Source: Actinomycetes bacterium (GTDB taxonomy: Bacteria > Actinomycetota > Acidimicrobiia > Acidimicrobiales > Palsa-688). Taken from it: a stretch of 8,552 bases of DNA. Positions 1-5,296 of the stretch are shown in pieces (the first letter of the stretch is position 1; each line of letters begins with the position of its first letter). The stretch covers positions 1 through 8,552 of the forward strand of contig JAKBBA010000139.1 of NCBI GenBank assembly GCA_021808665.1. The letters are read 5' to 3'. The position numbers were made by a program, and so were the translations under genes. Below the pieces are notes generated by a model. It did no database searches. It was not told the origin of the DNA and saw only the letters and a program-made list of their open reading frames with translations.

Positions 1-1
1 C

Positions 2-544
2 GACGACGAGACCTTCATGCGCCTGGCCATCGAGGCCGCTAGTGAGGCGGCATCGCACGGGGAGGTTCCAGTTGGGGCGGTGGTCGTCAGAGGCGCTCTC
101 CTAGGGGAGGCGGTCGTCGAGGGGGAAGTCGTCGGAGGGGAAGTCGCCTTGAGTAATCCCGAACGGATTCCAGGAGGTATCGACAGATACGGGCCTCGTG
201 TCCTCGCTGTCGCTGCGAATCGACGTGAGGAGCTGGGCGACCCGACTGCACACGCCGAGATCCTCGCCTTGCGTGACGCCGCAATGAGGCTCGGAAGTTG
301 GAGACTTAACGGGGCGACGCTCTATGTCACCCTGGAGCCCTGCCCGATGTGCGCCGGGGCGCTCGTCGCGGCACGCGTCCACCGTGTTGTCTTCGGTGCG
401 CCTGACCCGAAGGCAGGTTCCTGCGGATCGCTTTACAACCTGTGCGTCGACCCGCGCCTCAACCACGAGGTAGAGGTGCGCAGCGGCGTCCTGGCAGATG
501 AATGCTCCACGATGCTCTCGGAGTTCTTTGCGTCAAGGCGCTGA
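2..544 (+). CDS. tadA: tRNA-specific adenosine deaminase TadA (5' end outside window)
   Basis: TadA deaminates adenosine 34 to inosine in the anticodon of tRNA-Arg(ACG), in the cytoplasm. Numbering from the first in-window ATG (position 17), the zinc-deaminase signature is complete: HAE at 79-81 (zinc-binding His, catalytic Glu) and PCPMC at 108-112 (zinc-binding Cys 109 and 112). GEVPVGAVVV (15-24), the NRREE/DPTAHAE stretch and the ADECSTMLSEFF tail are typical of the family. The frame is open to the left edge and reads DDETF before that ATG, which resembles the usual TadA N-terminus, so the true start probably lies upstream. Oddity: about 33 extra residues (roughly 26-60) sit between the GAVVV strand and the VLAVAANRREE segment, where the family normally has a short turn. 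They include a 15-bp tandem duplication. The 3' end overlaps the convergent glucosidase gene by 12 nt. The identification is secure; whether the insertion is tolerated is inference. Confidence 0.93.
   Translation, partial: DDETFMRLAIEAASEAASHGEVPVGAVVVRGALLGEAVVEGEVVGGEVALSNPERIPGGIDRYGPRVLAVAANRREELGDPTAHAEILALRDAAMRLGSWRLNGATLYVTLEPCPMCAGALVAARVHRVVFGAPDPKAGSCGSLYNLCVDPRLNHEVEVRSGVLADECSTMLSEFFASRR
113..146 (+). repeat. 15-bp tandem repeat inside tadA
   Basis: Two adjacent 15-nt units (113-127 and 128-142) differ at two bases (cga versus gga region) and are followed by the start of a third. They are in frame and encode VVEGE-VVGGE-VA within the TadA insertion. The multiple-of-three period and the lack of family homology suggest replication slippage. 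Confidence 0.75.
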
Positions 545-2314
545 GCCTGGAGGCGTAGCGAACCACAATGCGCCATTCCCGGGTATCAGCATCTTGGCGG
601 CTTCACCGCCCGTAGCCTCGCATGGATCGGTGTCGCCGGCATCGGTGTCGCCGGGAGCCGGGGCATGGCCAAGCGCGAGGCTCGACACCACGACAGGGCC
701 GACAGCGATAGCTGCGGGCGGGATCTCGCGCGGGTCGTCCGAGCAGTTGACGACACAGCAGAATCGACCGTCCCTCGTGAAGGCAACTACGCCCGGCGGC
801 CCGTCCAGCCACTCGAGTCCGGTGTCACTTCGAAGCGCGTCGAGCTTTGCTCGCTCGCCGATGGCCCGACGGTAGAGGTTGAGCGTCGACTTCTCGTCGG
901 CGCTCTCGGCCTCGACCGAAAGCTTCGCCCACGAGGAAGGCTGTGGGAGCCAAGCTTCGCCCGTGGAGAAACCGAACGACGGCCCATTAACGTCCCACGG
1001 CAACGGCACTCGACAGCCGTCCCTACCTCGGACCTTGCCCCCGGTGCGCATGAAGGTCGGGTCCTGGAGAACCTCGTCGGGCAGGTCAAGCACTTCGGGC
1101 AGGCCGAGCTCTTCGCCCTGATATAGGAACACCGCCCCGGGCAGCGCCAGCATGAGCAGGAGCGCAGCACGCGCCCGCTCGACACCCACCTCGCCTCCCC
1201 CGTATCTCGTTGGGTGCCGAACGACGTCGTGATTTGACAGCACCCATGTCGGGATAGCCTCGACCTCCGCTAGGTTCGCCAACGTCGACGAGATCGTCTC
1301 GCGGAATGCGTCAGCGTCCCAATCGCATTTTAGGAAGTCGAAGTTGAACGCCATGTGGAGCTCGTCCGGTCGCAGATAACGCGCCAGACGGCCCGGGCCT
1401 TTCACCCACGCCTCTGCTAGGAACACCCGCTCCCCTGGATAGCTGTCCAACACCTTCCGCCAGCGTCTGTAGATGTCGTGCACGCCGTCACGGTCCCAGT
1501 AAGGGTGATCGCCGTCCGCAATGGCGCTTCCAGTACTGTCACTTTGTGGTGTCGGCCCGTCGTTCGATGCTAAGGCAGCCTCGTCTAGGTCAGGTAGATC
1601 CGGGTGCTTGACCATCCCGTGTGCGACGTCTATGCGAAACCCGTCGACTCCTCGCTCCAGCCAGAAACGCAAGACCTCGTCGAAGTAATCCCTCACCTCT
1701 TCGCTTTGCCAGTTGAGGTCAGGTTGGCCTGGAGCGAACAGATGGAGGTACCAGTCGCCATCCACGTCGGATACTCTGCTCCACGCCGGTCCGCCGAACA
1801 CGCTTCGCCAGTTGTTGGGCGGCTCGGCGCCGCCCGGGCCTGACCCCGGCCGGAAAATGTATCTGTCCCGTTCTCTGCTGCCCGGTGGCGCATAGAGCGC
1901 CGCCTGGAACCACTCGTGTGCCGACGAGGTGTGATTGGGCACCAAATCGACGAGGACTCGCATTCCCATAGCGTGAGCCTCGCTCAGCAGTTCGTCGAAA
2001 TCCTCGATATCGCCAAAAACCGGGTCCACGTCGAAATAGTCGGCCACGTCGTAGCCGCCGTCTTCTTGTGGTGACCTGTAGAAAGGATTGATCCATATTC
2101 CGTCGACACCGAGACCCCGGATGTATTCAAGGCGCGACCGCACCCCGGGAAGGTCCCCCACCCCGTCGCCGGTCGTGTCGACGAAGCTGCGCAAGTAGAC
2201 CTGATACATCACCGCGTCCTGCCACCAGGGGGCCGGCCACTTCGAGCCGGCCGGTTCGCTAATGTCGGCTACGCGGTCCGAAGATATTCGCTGACGCTGC
2301 TCGTCGTCGCCCAT
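533..2314 (-). CDS. GH13 family alpha-glucosidase (oligo-1,6-/alpha-1,4-glucosidase type)
   Basis: 593-residue retaining alpha-glucosidase that should release glucose from the non-reducing end of malto- or isomalto-oligosaccharides. There is no signal peptide, so it is probably cytosolic. The conserved GH13 regions appear in order: DLVPNH (123-128), QPDLNW (197-202), GFRIDVAH (225-232, nucleophile D229), general acid/base E301 in LAEAW, and SNHD (360-363, stabiliser D363). The N-terminal WWQDAVMYQVYLRSF and GDGVGDLPGV blocks are typical of actinobacterial AglA-like enzymes. Val follows the nucleophile; in studied alpha-glucosidases this residue influences alpha-1,6 versus alpha-1,4 preference, so the exact linkage cannot be fixed here. 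A Ser/Asp-rich insertion lies at about 240-270, and GDTDA/GDTDP is duplicated near the C-terminus (556-563). The ATG has no good Shine-Dalgarno but lies 7 nt after a TAGCGT box, so leaderless expression is likely. Trehalose synthase is the main alternative but fits less well. Confidence 0.92.
   Translation of the reverse strand: MGDDEQRQRISSDRVADISEPAGSKWPAPWWQDAVMYQVYLRSFVDTTGDGVGDLPGVRSRLEYIRGLGVDGIWINPFYRSPQEDGGYDVADYFDVDPVFGDIEDFDELLSEAHAMGMRVLVDLVPNHTSSAHEWFQAALYAPPGSRERDRYIFRPGSGPGGAEPPNNWRSVFGGPAWSRVSDVDGDWYLHLFAPGQPDLNWQSEEVRDYFDEVLRFWLERGVDGFRIDVAHGMVKHPDLPDLDEAALASNDGPTPQSDSTGSAIADGDHPYWDRDGVHDIYRRWRKVLDSYPGERVFLAEAWVKGPGRLARYLRPDELHMAFNFDFLKCDWDADAFRETISSTLANLAEVEAIPTWVLSNHDVVRHPTRYGGGEVGVERARAALLLMLALPGAVFLYQGEELGLPEVLDLPDEVLQDPTFMRTGGKVRGRDGCRVPLPWDVNGPSFGFSTGEAWLPQPSSWAKLSVEAESADEKSTLNLYRRAIGERAKLDALRSDTGLEWLDGPPGVVAFTRDGRFCCVVNCSDDPREIPPAAIAVGPVVVSSLALGHAPAPGDTDAGDTDPCEATGGEAAKMLIPGNGALWFATPPGSAP
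626..654 (-). repeat. 15-bp-period direct repeat in glucosidase C-terminus
   Basis: The 14-mer ATCGGTGTCGCCGG occurs at 626-639 and again at 641-654 on the + strand, separated by one base. It is in frame in the glucosidase gene and gives the duplicated GDTD peptide. It lies in a C-terminal segment outside the catalytic motifs. Confidence 0.8.
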
Positions 2315-2321
2315 CGCATAG

Positions 2322-2327
2322 ACGCTA
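2322..2327 (-). promoter_or_regulatory. -10-like box TAGCGT for leaderless glucosidase mRNA
   Basis: Read on the minus strand, TAGCGT fits the TANNNT pattern and ends exactly 7 nt before the glucosidase ATG, the spacing expected if transcription begins at the start codon. It sits inside the decamer GCTAGCGTCT (2320-2329), which also precedes the neighbouring hydrolase gene at the same distance. No convincing -35 element is visible in the 48-bp intergenic gap. Confidence 0.5.
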
Positions 2328-2362
2328 GCTTCCAGTCGCGGCTGCGCCCACCTGCCGGTCTC

Positions 2363-3322
2363 TCAGCTGTTCGCACGCCAGTACAGACCTGCCATCGCGT
2401 CGAACACTGAGCCCCCGCTTCCACGCCGCATCTCCAGGGTCGCCCCAAGATCCCGGTAGACGGCTCGCACATTGACCGCCATCCGCTCGGCGTCGTTCCA
2501 CCCGGAATATGGCCCCGTGCCGATATCAGCCGCCGCCTCGGGCGCGCTCAACCCGGAGCGGAAACGCTCCCCCGCCTCGGCGGTCAACCACTCGAAGTAG
2601 CCGACCAGGTCGTCGAGCACTGAGGGACCAGCCAAGGGGCCGTGACCCGGCACGATCACCGACAAGTCGAGGGATGCAAGCCTCTTGCAAGCATCGACCC
2701 AGTTCGCGACCGGCCCAGCCCACACGATTGGGTGACCTCCGTGGAAGACGATGTCGCCGGTGAAGACAACCCGCTCGTCGGGTAGGTACACGATCACGTC
2801 ACCGCCGGTGTGAGCCGGGCCGACTTCCATCAAGGCGACCCGCCGGTCGCCGACGCTAAGTTCGAGCTCTCCGTCGAAGGTCGTGCTCGGCGCGACGGGC
2901 TCGATGCCCTCAAAGTCAAAGACACCGAAAATCCGCTCCAAGAACCGCCCGGTGGCCCCCATCTCAGGCGTGTGAGCCATCATCTCGGCGAGCTCGGACG
3001 CCGGCGACTTCGCCATCTCCTCGGCGCAAGCCGTGGACGCGATGATCTGCGCCTCGGCGAGCAGCGAGTTCCCATAGCAGTGATCGCCGTTGGCGTGAGT
3101 GTTGACAACCGTCGTGATCGGGGCATCCGCGGTAGCCACCCTTCGCAACTCGGCGAGCATTTCCGCCGTCAGTTTCAGGTCGAAAAGCGTGTCTACGAGC
3201 AGTGATCCCGCTGACGCGTGAACCAGGCCGGCATTGGACCATCCCCAGCTGCCGTCCGGCTGGAGGTAGGCCCACACGCCGTCGGCGACCTCCACTGCCC
3301 CTTTCTCATACGGCGAACCCAT
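2363..3322 (-). CDS. MBL-fold (metallo-beta-lactamase superfamily) metallo-hydrolase
   Basis: 319-residue soluble hydrolase with the metallo-beta-lactamase fold. Visible metal ligands are THANGDH (75-81: H76, D80, H81), H171 in PAHTGGD, D190 in FTGD and H227 in PGHG. The usual HxHxDH motif reads HxNxDH here, with Asn78 in place of the second His; related hydrolases with THANGDHCYGN-type motifs exist, so this looks like a subfamily feature rather than decay. The substrate is unknown. The open frame extends upstream to 3610, but that part runs through the tRNA-Ser gene antisense and is not coding. I chose ATG 3320-3322 because ADGVWAY follows as in relatives and a TAGCGT box lies 7 nt upstream. 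An in-frame GTG at 3350-3352 would add 10 residues. The gene is co-oriented with the glucosidase, 48 bp downstream, but the repeated promoter box suggests separate initiation. Confidence 0.87.
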   Translation of the reverse strand: MGSPYEKGAVEVADGVWAYLQPDGSWGWSNAGLVHASAGSLLVDTLFDLKLTAEMLAELRRVATADAPITTVVNTHANGDHCYGNSLLAEAQIIASTACAEEMAKSPASELAEMMAHTPEMGATGRFLERIFGVFDFEGIEPVAPSTTFDGELELSVGDRRVALMEVGPAHTGGDVIVYLPDERVVFTGDIVFHGGHPIVWAGPVANWVDACKRLASLDLSVIVPGHGPLAGPSVLDDLVGYFEWLTAEAGERFRSGLSAPEAAADIGTGPYSGWNDAERMAVNVRAVYRDLGATLEMRRGSGGSVFDAMAGLYWRANS

Positions 3323-3329
3323 TGCCGAG

Positions 3330-3335
3330 ACGCTA
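3330..3335 (-). promoter_or_regulatory. -10-like box TAGCGT for leaderless MBL-hydrolase mRNA
   Basis: The minus strand reads GCTAGCGTCT (3328-3337), identical to the decamer before the glucosidase. Its TAGCGT hexamer ends 7 nt before the ATG. No ribosome-binding site lies between the box and the start codon, consistent with a leaderless transcript. The box overlaps one arm of the inverted repeat at 3331-3362. Confidence 0.5.
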
Positions 3336-3362
3336 GCCCACCGATTTTCCACGGTGCTAGCG
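3331..3362. promoter_or_regulatory. Inverted repeat over the MBL-hydrolase promoter (possible operator)
   Basis: The left arm CGCTAGCCCACCG (3331-3343) and right arm CGGTGCTAGCG (3352-3362) are complementary. There are 7 outer and 4 inner base pairs, a 2-nt CC bulge on the left, and an 8-nt AT-rich spacer. The dyad overlaps the presumed -10 box, so binding of a dimeric repressor would block transcription. A regulator is inference; no regulator gene is present in the window. Confidence 0.4.
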
Positions 3363-3420
3363 AGGGCGTAGGACGGTGTAGGCGGGGACGAGTGTCTGTC
3401 GTGGGCTAACGATCCGACTC

Positions 3421-3426
3421 TAGTAT
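3421..3426 (+). promoter_or_regulatory. Probable -10 element of tRNA-Ser gene
   Basis: TAGTAT matches the TANNNT consensus and lies 14 nt before the first base of the mature tRNA, leaving room for a short 5' leader. The -35 region (around 3397-3403, TGTCGTG) is a weak match. Confidence 0.5.
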
Positions 3427-3440
3427 GCTCTCTGCCGTCC

Positions 3441-3526
3441 GGAGGGGTGCGAGAGCGGCCGAATCGGACGGTCTCGAAAACCGTTGTGTCCAGTGGGCAC
3501 CGTGGGTTCAAATCCCACTCCCTCCG
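3441..3526 (+). tRNA. tRNA-Ser (anticodon CGA)
   Basis: An 86-nt class II tRNA folds fully. Acceptor stem GGAGGGG (3441-3447) pairs with TCCCTCC (3519-3525), closing with one G-U pair; the discriminator base is G3526. The anticodon stem ACGGT/ACCGT (3468-3472/3480-3484) encloses loop CTCGAAA with anticodon CGA at 3475-3477, reading UCG codons. The long variable arm (3485-3501) forms a 6-bp stem GTGTCC/GGGCAC, diagnostic for Ser. The T-arm is GTGGG-TTCAAAT-CCCAC (3502-3518). The 3' CCA is not encoded (the next bases are CAA). Confidence 0.96.
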
Positions 3527-3531
3527 CAAAA

Positions 3532-3554
3532 GGGTCCTTCCGACAGGTGGACCC
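3532..3554 (+). terminator. Possible hairpin terminator after tRNA-Ser
   Basis: GGGTCC (3532-3537) and GGACCC (3549-3554) form a perfect 6-bp stem with an 11-nt loop, starting 6 nt after the tRNA. No T-tract follows (AATAGTGA), so termination would be of the non-canonical type common in actinobacteria; it could also be a processing structure. Confidence 0.35.
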
Positions 3555-3664
3555 AATAGTGACGAAGCTCCGGTCCGGCGGCCCTTTCCGGGTCCCGGGC
3601 CAGGGGCCATAGTCGCGCAGTTCGGAGATAGCGCTGCAGCCCAGCCGATCGTTCGCCCTGCCCG
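3555..3664. other. Intergenic gap between tRNA-Ser and the small membrane protein gene
   Basis: No credible coding frame is seen here. The stretch is GC-rich and contains GGCCC (3580-3584) followed by GGGCC (3597-3601) and GGGGCC (3603-3608). These could form a short hairpin downstream of the minus-strand gene that ends at 3665, but pairing is imperfect and no T-tract is present. No SRP RNA or second tRNA signature was found. Confidence 0.4.
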
Positions 3665-3868
3665 CTAACCTCGGCGAGCCCTGCCCCATAGGAGGCGGCC
3701 GACACCTCCGACGACGATCACAAGAAGAGTCAACTTGATGACAGTCCAAAAGATGCCGACCACCGCGTCGACCGCCGAAAGCGCAAACAGCGCCACGACC
3801 AGGATTGCGGTGCCCGCAACCGCGGCCTTGACCATCGAGTGACTGCGTCGGGCGGGTTCTATGGACAT
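3665..3868 (-). CDS. Small hydrophobic membrane protein (67 aa, unknown function)
   Basis: The start ATG (3866-3868) is preceded by GGAGGTGTCGA, a near-perfect Shine-Dalgarno at good spacing. This decides it over the longer open frame that continues upstream to 4249 through fxsA. The 67-residue product has a short charged N-terminus (EPARRSHSMVK), two hydrophobic stretches at about 15-40 and 42-57 separated by few polar residues (D34, W41, K45), and a basic WGRARRG tail. Two membrane passes, or one long hairpin, with the basic tail cytoplasmic would fit. I do not recognise a family. It is divergent from fxsA with a 49-bp gap that must hold both promoters, so co-regulation of two small membrane proteins is possible. 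Confidence 0.65.
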   Translation of the reverse strand: MSIEPARRSHSMVKAAVAGTAILVVALFALSAVDAVVGIFWTVIKLTLLVIVVGGVGRLLWGRARRG

Positions 3869-3917
3869 TCGACACCTCCGAGCCGGAATTCGACCTTTTT
3901 CAACAGTACTCTGAAGT
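3869..3917. promoter_or_regulatory. Divergent promoter region, small membrane protein / fxsA
   Basis: This 49-bp gap serves two diverging genes. The minus side carries the GGAGGT ribosome-binding site near 3872-3878 and a possible -10 box TACTGT (3903-3908, minus strand). The plus side has TACTCT (3907-3912) ending 5 nt before the GTG start of fxsA, with no ribosome-binding site. The two boxes overlap in the palindrome AGTACT (3905-3910), so the promoters may compete for polymerase. No good -35 boxes are seen. Confidence 0.35.
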
Positions 3918-4397
3918 GTGGTCCTGGTAGGAGCGGTCGTATTCATCGCTTCTGAGATCGGCGCGTTCGTCGCTGTTGCGTCCCAAATCGGCGTCCTATG
4001 GGCACTTCTGATCCTATTTGGGGTGAGTGCCCTTGGTCCGGTCATAGTCCGCCGGGTGGGACTTGGGGTCATCGCCCATACGCAGCAGCGCTTGGCGGCC
4101 GGCGGACTTCCGACTGCCGAGATAATGGACGGCTTCGTGGTCCTCCTTGGGGGCGCCTTTATCGCCATCCCAGGCTTCGTCGGCGACGCGATCGGCCTCA
4201 GCCTCATGCTCGCCCCGGTTCGCCGACTCGTTGTTAGGCTTGTCGGCAACCGCCTCGCGGGACAAGTGCACCGCTTCCCCTACGGCGCCTCGGGGGTCGT
4301 TGACGGCCGGTCGGGGGTCGTTGACGCCCGATCGTGGGAGCCCGATGCCCCCGGAGGTTCGCTGGAACGCCCGAGCGACCAGACTCCCTCCGACTGA
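3918..4397 (+). CDS. fxsA: FxsA family membrane protein
   Basis: 159-residue member of the FxsA family, cytoplasmic-membrane proteins named for the E. coli suppressor of F exclusion of phage T7; the molecular role is unknown. The family core is clear: EIGAFVAVASQIGVLWALLILFGVSALG (about 13-40, membrane), a basic linker with RRVGL, a short amphipathic segment with GGLPTAEIMDG, then LLGGAFIAIPGFVGDAIGLSLML (76-98, membrane, with the conserved PGF at 85-87) and APVRRL. The GTG start has no ribosome-binding site and leaves the first membrane segment a few residues shorter than usual, so leaderless translation is likely; GTG at 3916 is out of frame. The polar C-terminal tail (about 118-159) is not conserved in the family and holds a 21-bp tandem duplication. 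Confidence 0.88.
   Translation: MVLVGAVVFIASEIGAFVAVASQIGVLWALLILFGVSALGPVIVRRVGLGVIAHTQQRLAAGGLPTAEIMDGFVVLLGGAFIAIPGFVGDAIGLSLMLAPVRRLVVRLVGNRLAGQVHRFPYGASGVVDGRSGVVDARSWEPDAPGGSLERPSDQTPSD
4290..4331 (+). repeat. 21-bp tandem duplication in fxsA tail
   Basis: TCGGGGGTCGTTGACG occurs at 4290-4305 and 4311-4326, a 21-nt period with the last few bases diverged. It is in frame and encodes SGVVDGR followed by SGVVDAR in the variable cytoplasmic tail. Confidence 0.8.
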
Positions 4398-4424
4398 TCC
4401 GCGACCCTTACGAGGCGGTGCACG

Positions 4425-4466
4425 CGTGCCCGGGTGAGCCTCCAGTTGAAGAATCACCCGGGCGCG
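4425..4466. terminator. Bidirectional hairpin terminator between convergent genes
   Basis: GCCCGGGTGA (4428-4437) and TCACCCGGGC (4454-4463) are perfect 10-bp inverted complements. They extend outward through one G-T wobble and two more pairs to a 13-bp stem, with a 16-nt loop. The hairpin sits 27 bp after the fxsA stop and 67 bp beyond the stop of the convergent secreted-protein gene, the expected place for a shared terminator. Neither side has a T-tract. Confidence 0.7.
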
Positions 4467-4533
4467 AAGCGGGCGTAGCCGCGAGGCCAGGTCTTAGCCG
4501 GGCTGCCAATTGTGGGGTAGCCGGCGCGTTGGA

Positions 4534-5193
4534 TCAGGCAGCAGCCCCGCTGGATGCGGGAGCCGCAGGCGGGGGTCCAAACCCGAACGCAGTCCTGCTA
4601 GCGCCGATCTTGGTGACGTCGGTTATAGACGTCGCCGTTTCAGTTCCAGACTGAGTCACCGCGCTGATTCGTACCGTGTCCTTAGCCGCGACTGCGCCGA
4701 TCCCGTTCGCCTGTGAGTCGACGACAGTCGAGGAGGTAACAGCGTAGGTGTGGCTGTAACCGTCGGCGCTCGTTACCGTGATGGAAGTCGACGACGCAGA
4801 GTTGACGGTCCCAACCTGGCTCTCGACCGTCTGGTAGGCGCCCGAGGCGGTCTTGACGGTGTACACCCCGTGCAGGACGTCGCCTCCCATCATCGGGCCG
4901 CCGAAGCCGCCGAAGCCGCCGGGACCGAAGTGGCCGGGGGTTCCGAGGGGCGCCGGTGTGGGTGTCGAGCCCGAGGAGCTGGACGAGGAGCTGGCCGATG
5001 ACCCAGAGGAAGTCGACGTCGCCAGCGACGCCGACGAGCTGTGAGTGGAAGGAGAACCAGAGAGAGCGAACGCTGCGCCGGCACCCCCGAAGCCGAGGAG
5101 GGCGGTGAGGCCCACGGTGGCCGCCGCACGGGACATTTTCCTCTTCGGGCGTTTAGGCGCCTCGAAGGGCTGATCGTAAGGCTGATTGGTCAT
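4534..5193 (-). CDS. Secreted Ser-rich protein with DUF5666-like beta domain
   Basis: 219-residue exported protein of unknown function. Residues 1-20 are polar and basic (KRPKRK), 21-43 form a hydrophobic signal segment ending AAFA, a good signal-peptidase I site after about 43. A Ser/Thr-rich linker (46-78) follows, then a Gly/Phe-rich stretch with GGFGGFGGPMMGG (92-104), then a beta-rich domain (about 108-195). The pattern QVGTVNSASSTSITVTSADG, then YAVTSSTVVD and DTVRISAV, resembles DUF5666-type OB-like domains. An Ala/Pro-rich tail ends the protein. The frame continues upstream to 5481, but I chose ATG 5191-5193 because AAAGGA lies about 9 nt upstream and the signal peptide is then correctly placed. 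A possible leader ORF stops 4 nt before this ATG. The domain assignment is by pattern only. Confidence 0.8.
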   Translation of the reverse strand: MTNQPYDQPFEAPKRPKRKMSRAAATVGLTALLGFGGAGAAFALSGSPSTHSSSASLATSTSSGSSASSSSSSSGSTPTPAPLGTPGHFGPGGFGGFGGPMMGGDVLHGVYTVKTASGAYQTVESQVGTVNSASSTSITVTSADGYSHTYAVTSSTVVDSQANGIGAVAAKDTVRISAVTQSGTETATSITDVTKIGASRTAFGFGPPPAAPASSGAAA

Positions 5194-5197
5194 TTTT

Positions 5198-5296
5198 TTA
5201 CATCCTTTCGTAGTTGCATTGGACGTCGGCCGGCAGCACCGGCACCGCTTCGACAACTCGATGATCGTTCGCAGCCCTGAGCGCGGACTTAGACAT
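5198..5296 (-). CDS. Candidate 32-codon leader ORF upstream of the secreted-protein gene
   Basis: The minus strand holds ATG (5294-5296) with GAGGA about 9 nt upstream, then 32 codons (beginning MSKSALRAANDHRVV, ending CNYERM) and a TAA that leaves only AAAA before the ATG of the secreted-protein gene. Such spacing would allow ribosomes finishing the leader to reinitiate. The Shine-Dalgarno of the downstream gene (AAAGGATG) lies within the last codons of the leader, so translating the leader would also cover that site. No known leader-peptide family is recognised, and a chance ORF is possible at this length. Confidence 0.3.
   Translation of the reverse strand: MSKSALRAANDHRVVEAVPVLPADVQCNYERM

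Noticed and set aside
665..1126. 153-codon plus-strand frame opposite the glucosidase
   Set aside because: No motif and no ribosome-binding site; the other strand encodes well-conserved GH13 sequence.
3323..3610. N-terminal extension of the MBL-hydrolase frame (total 415 codons)
   Set aside because: It runs antisense through the whole tRNA-Ser gene and its product has no fold-like character; the internal ATG 3322 matches the family N-terminus.
3527..3664. SRP RNA (ffs) next to tRNA-Ser
   Set aside because: I looked for the conserved GGTCAGGTCCGGAAGGAAGCAGCC-like core because SRP RNA often sits near tadA; nothing similar is present in the window.
3869..4249. Upstream extension of the small membrane protein frame on the minus strand
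   Set aside because: It is antisense to the conserved fxsA core, and the ATG at 3868 has an excellent ribosome-binding site.
4900..4921. GCCGAAGCC-type short repeat as a repeat array
   Set aside because: It is the codon pattern of the Gly/Phe-rich FGGFGG segment in the secreted protein, not an independent element.
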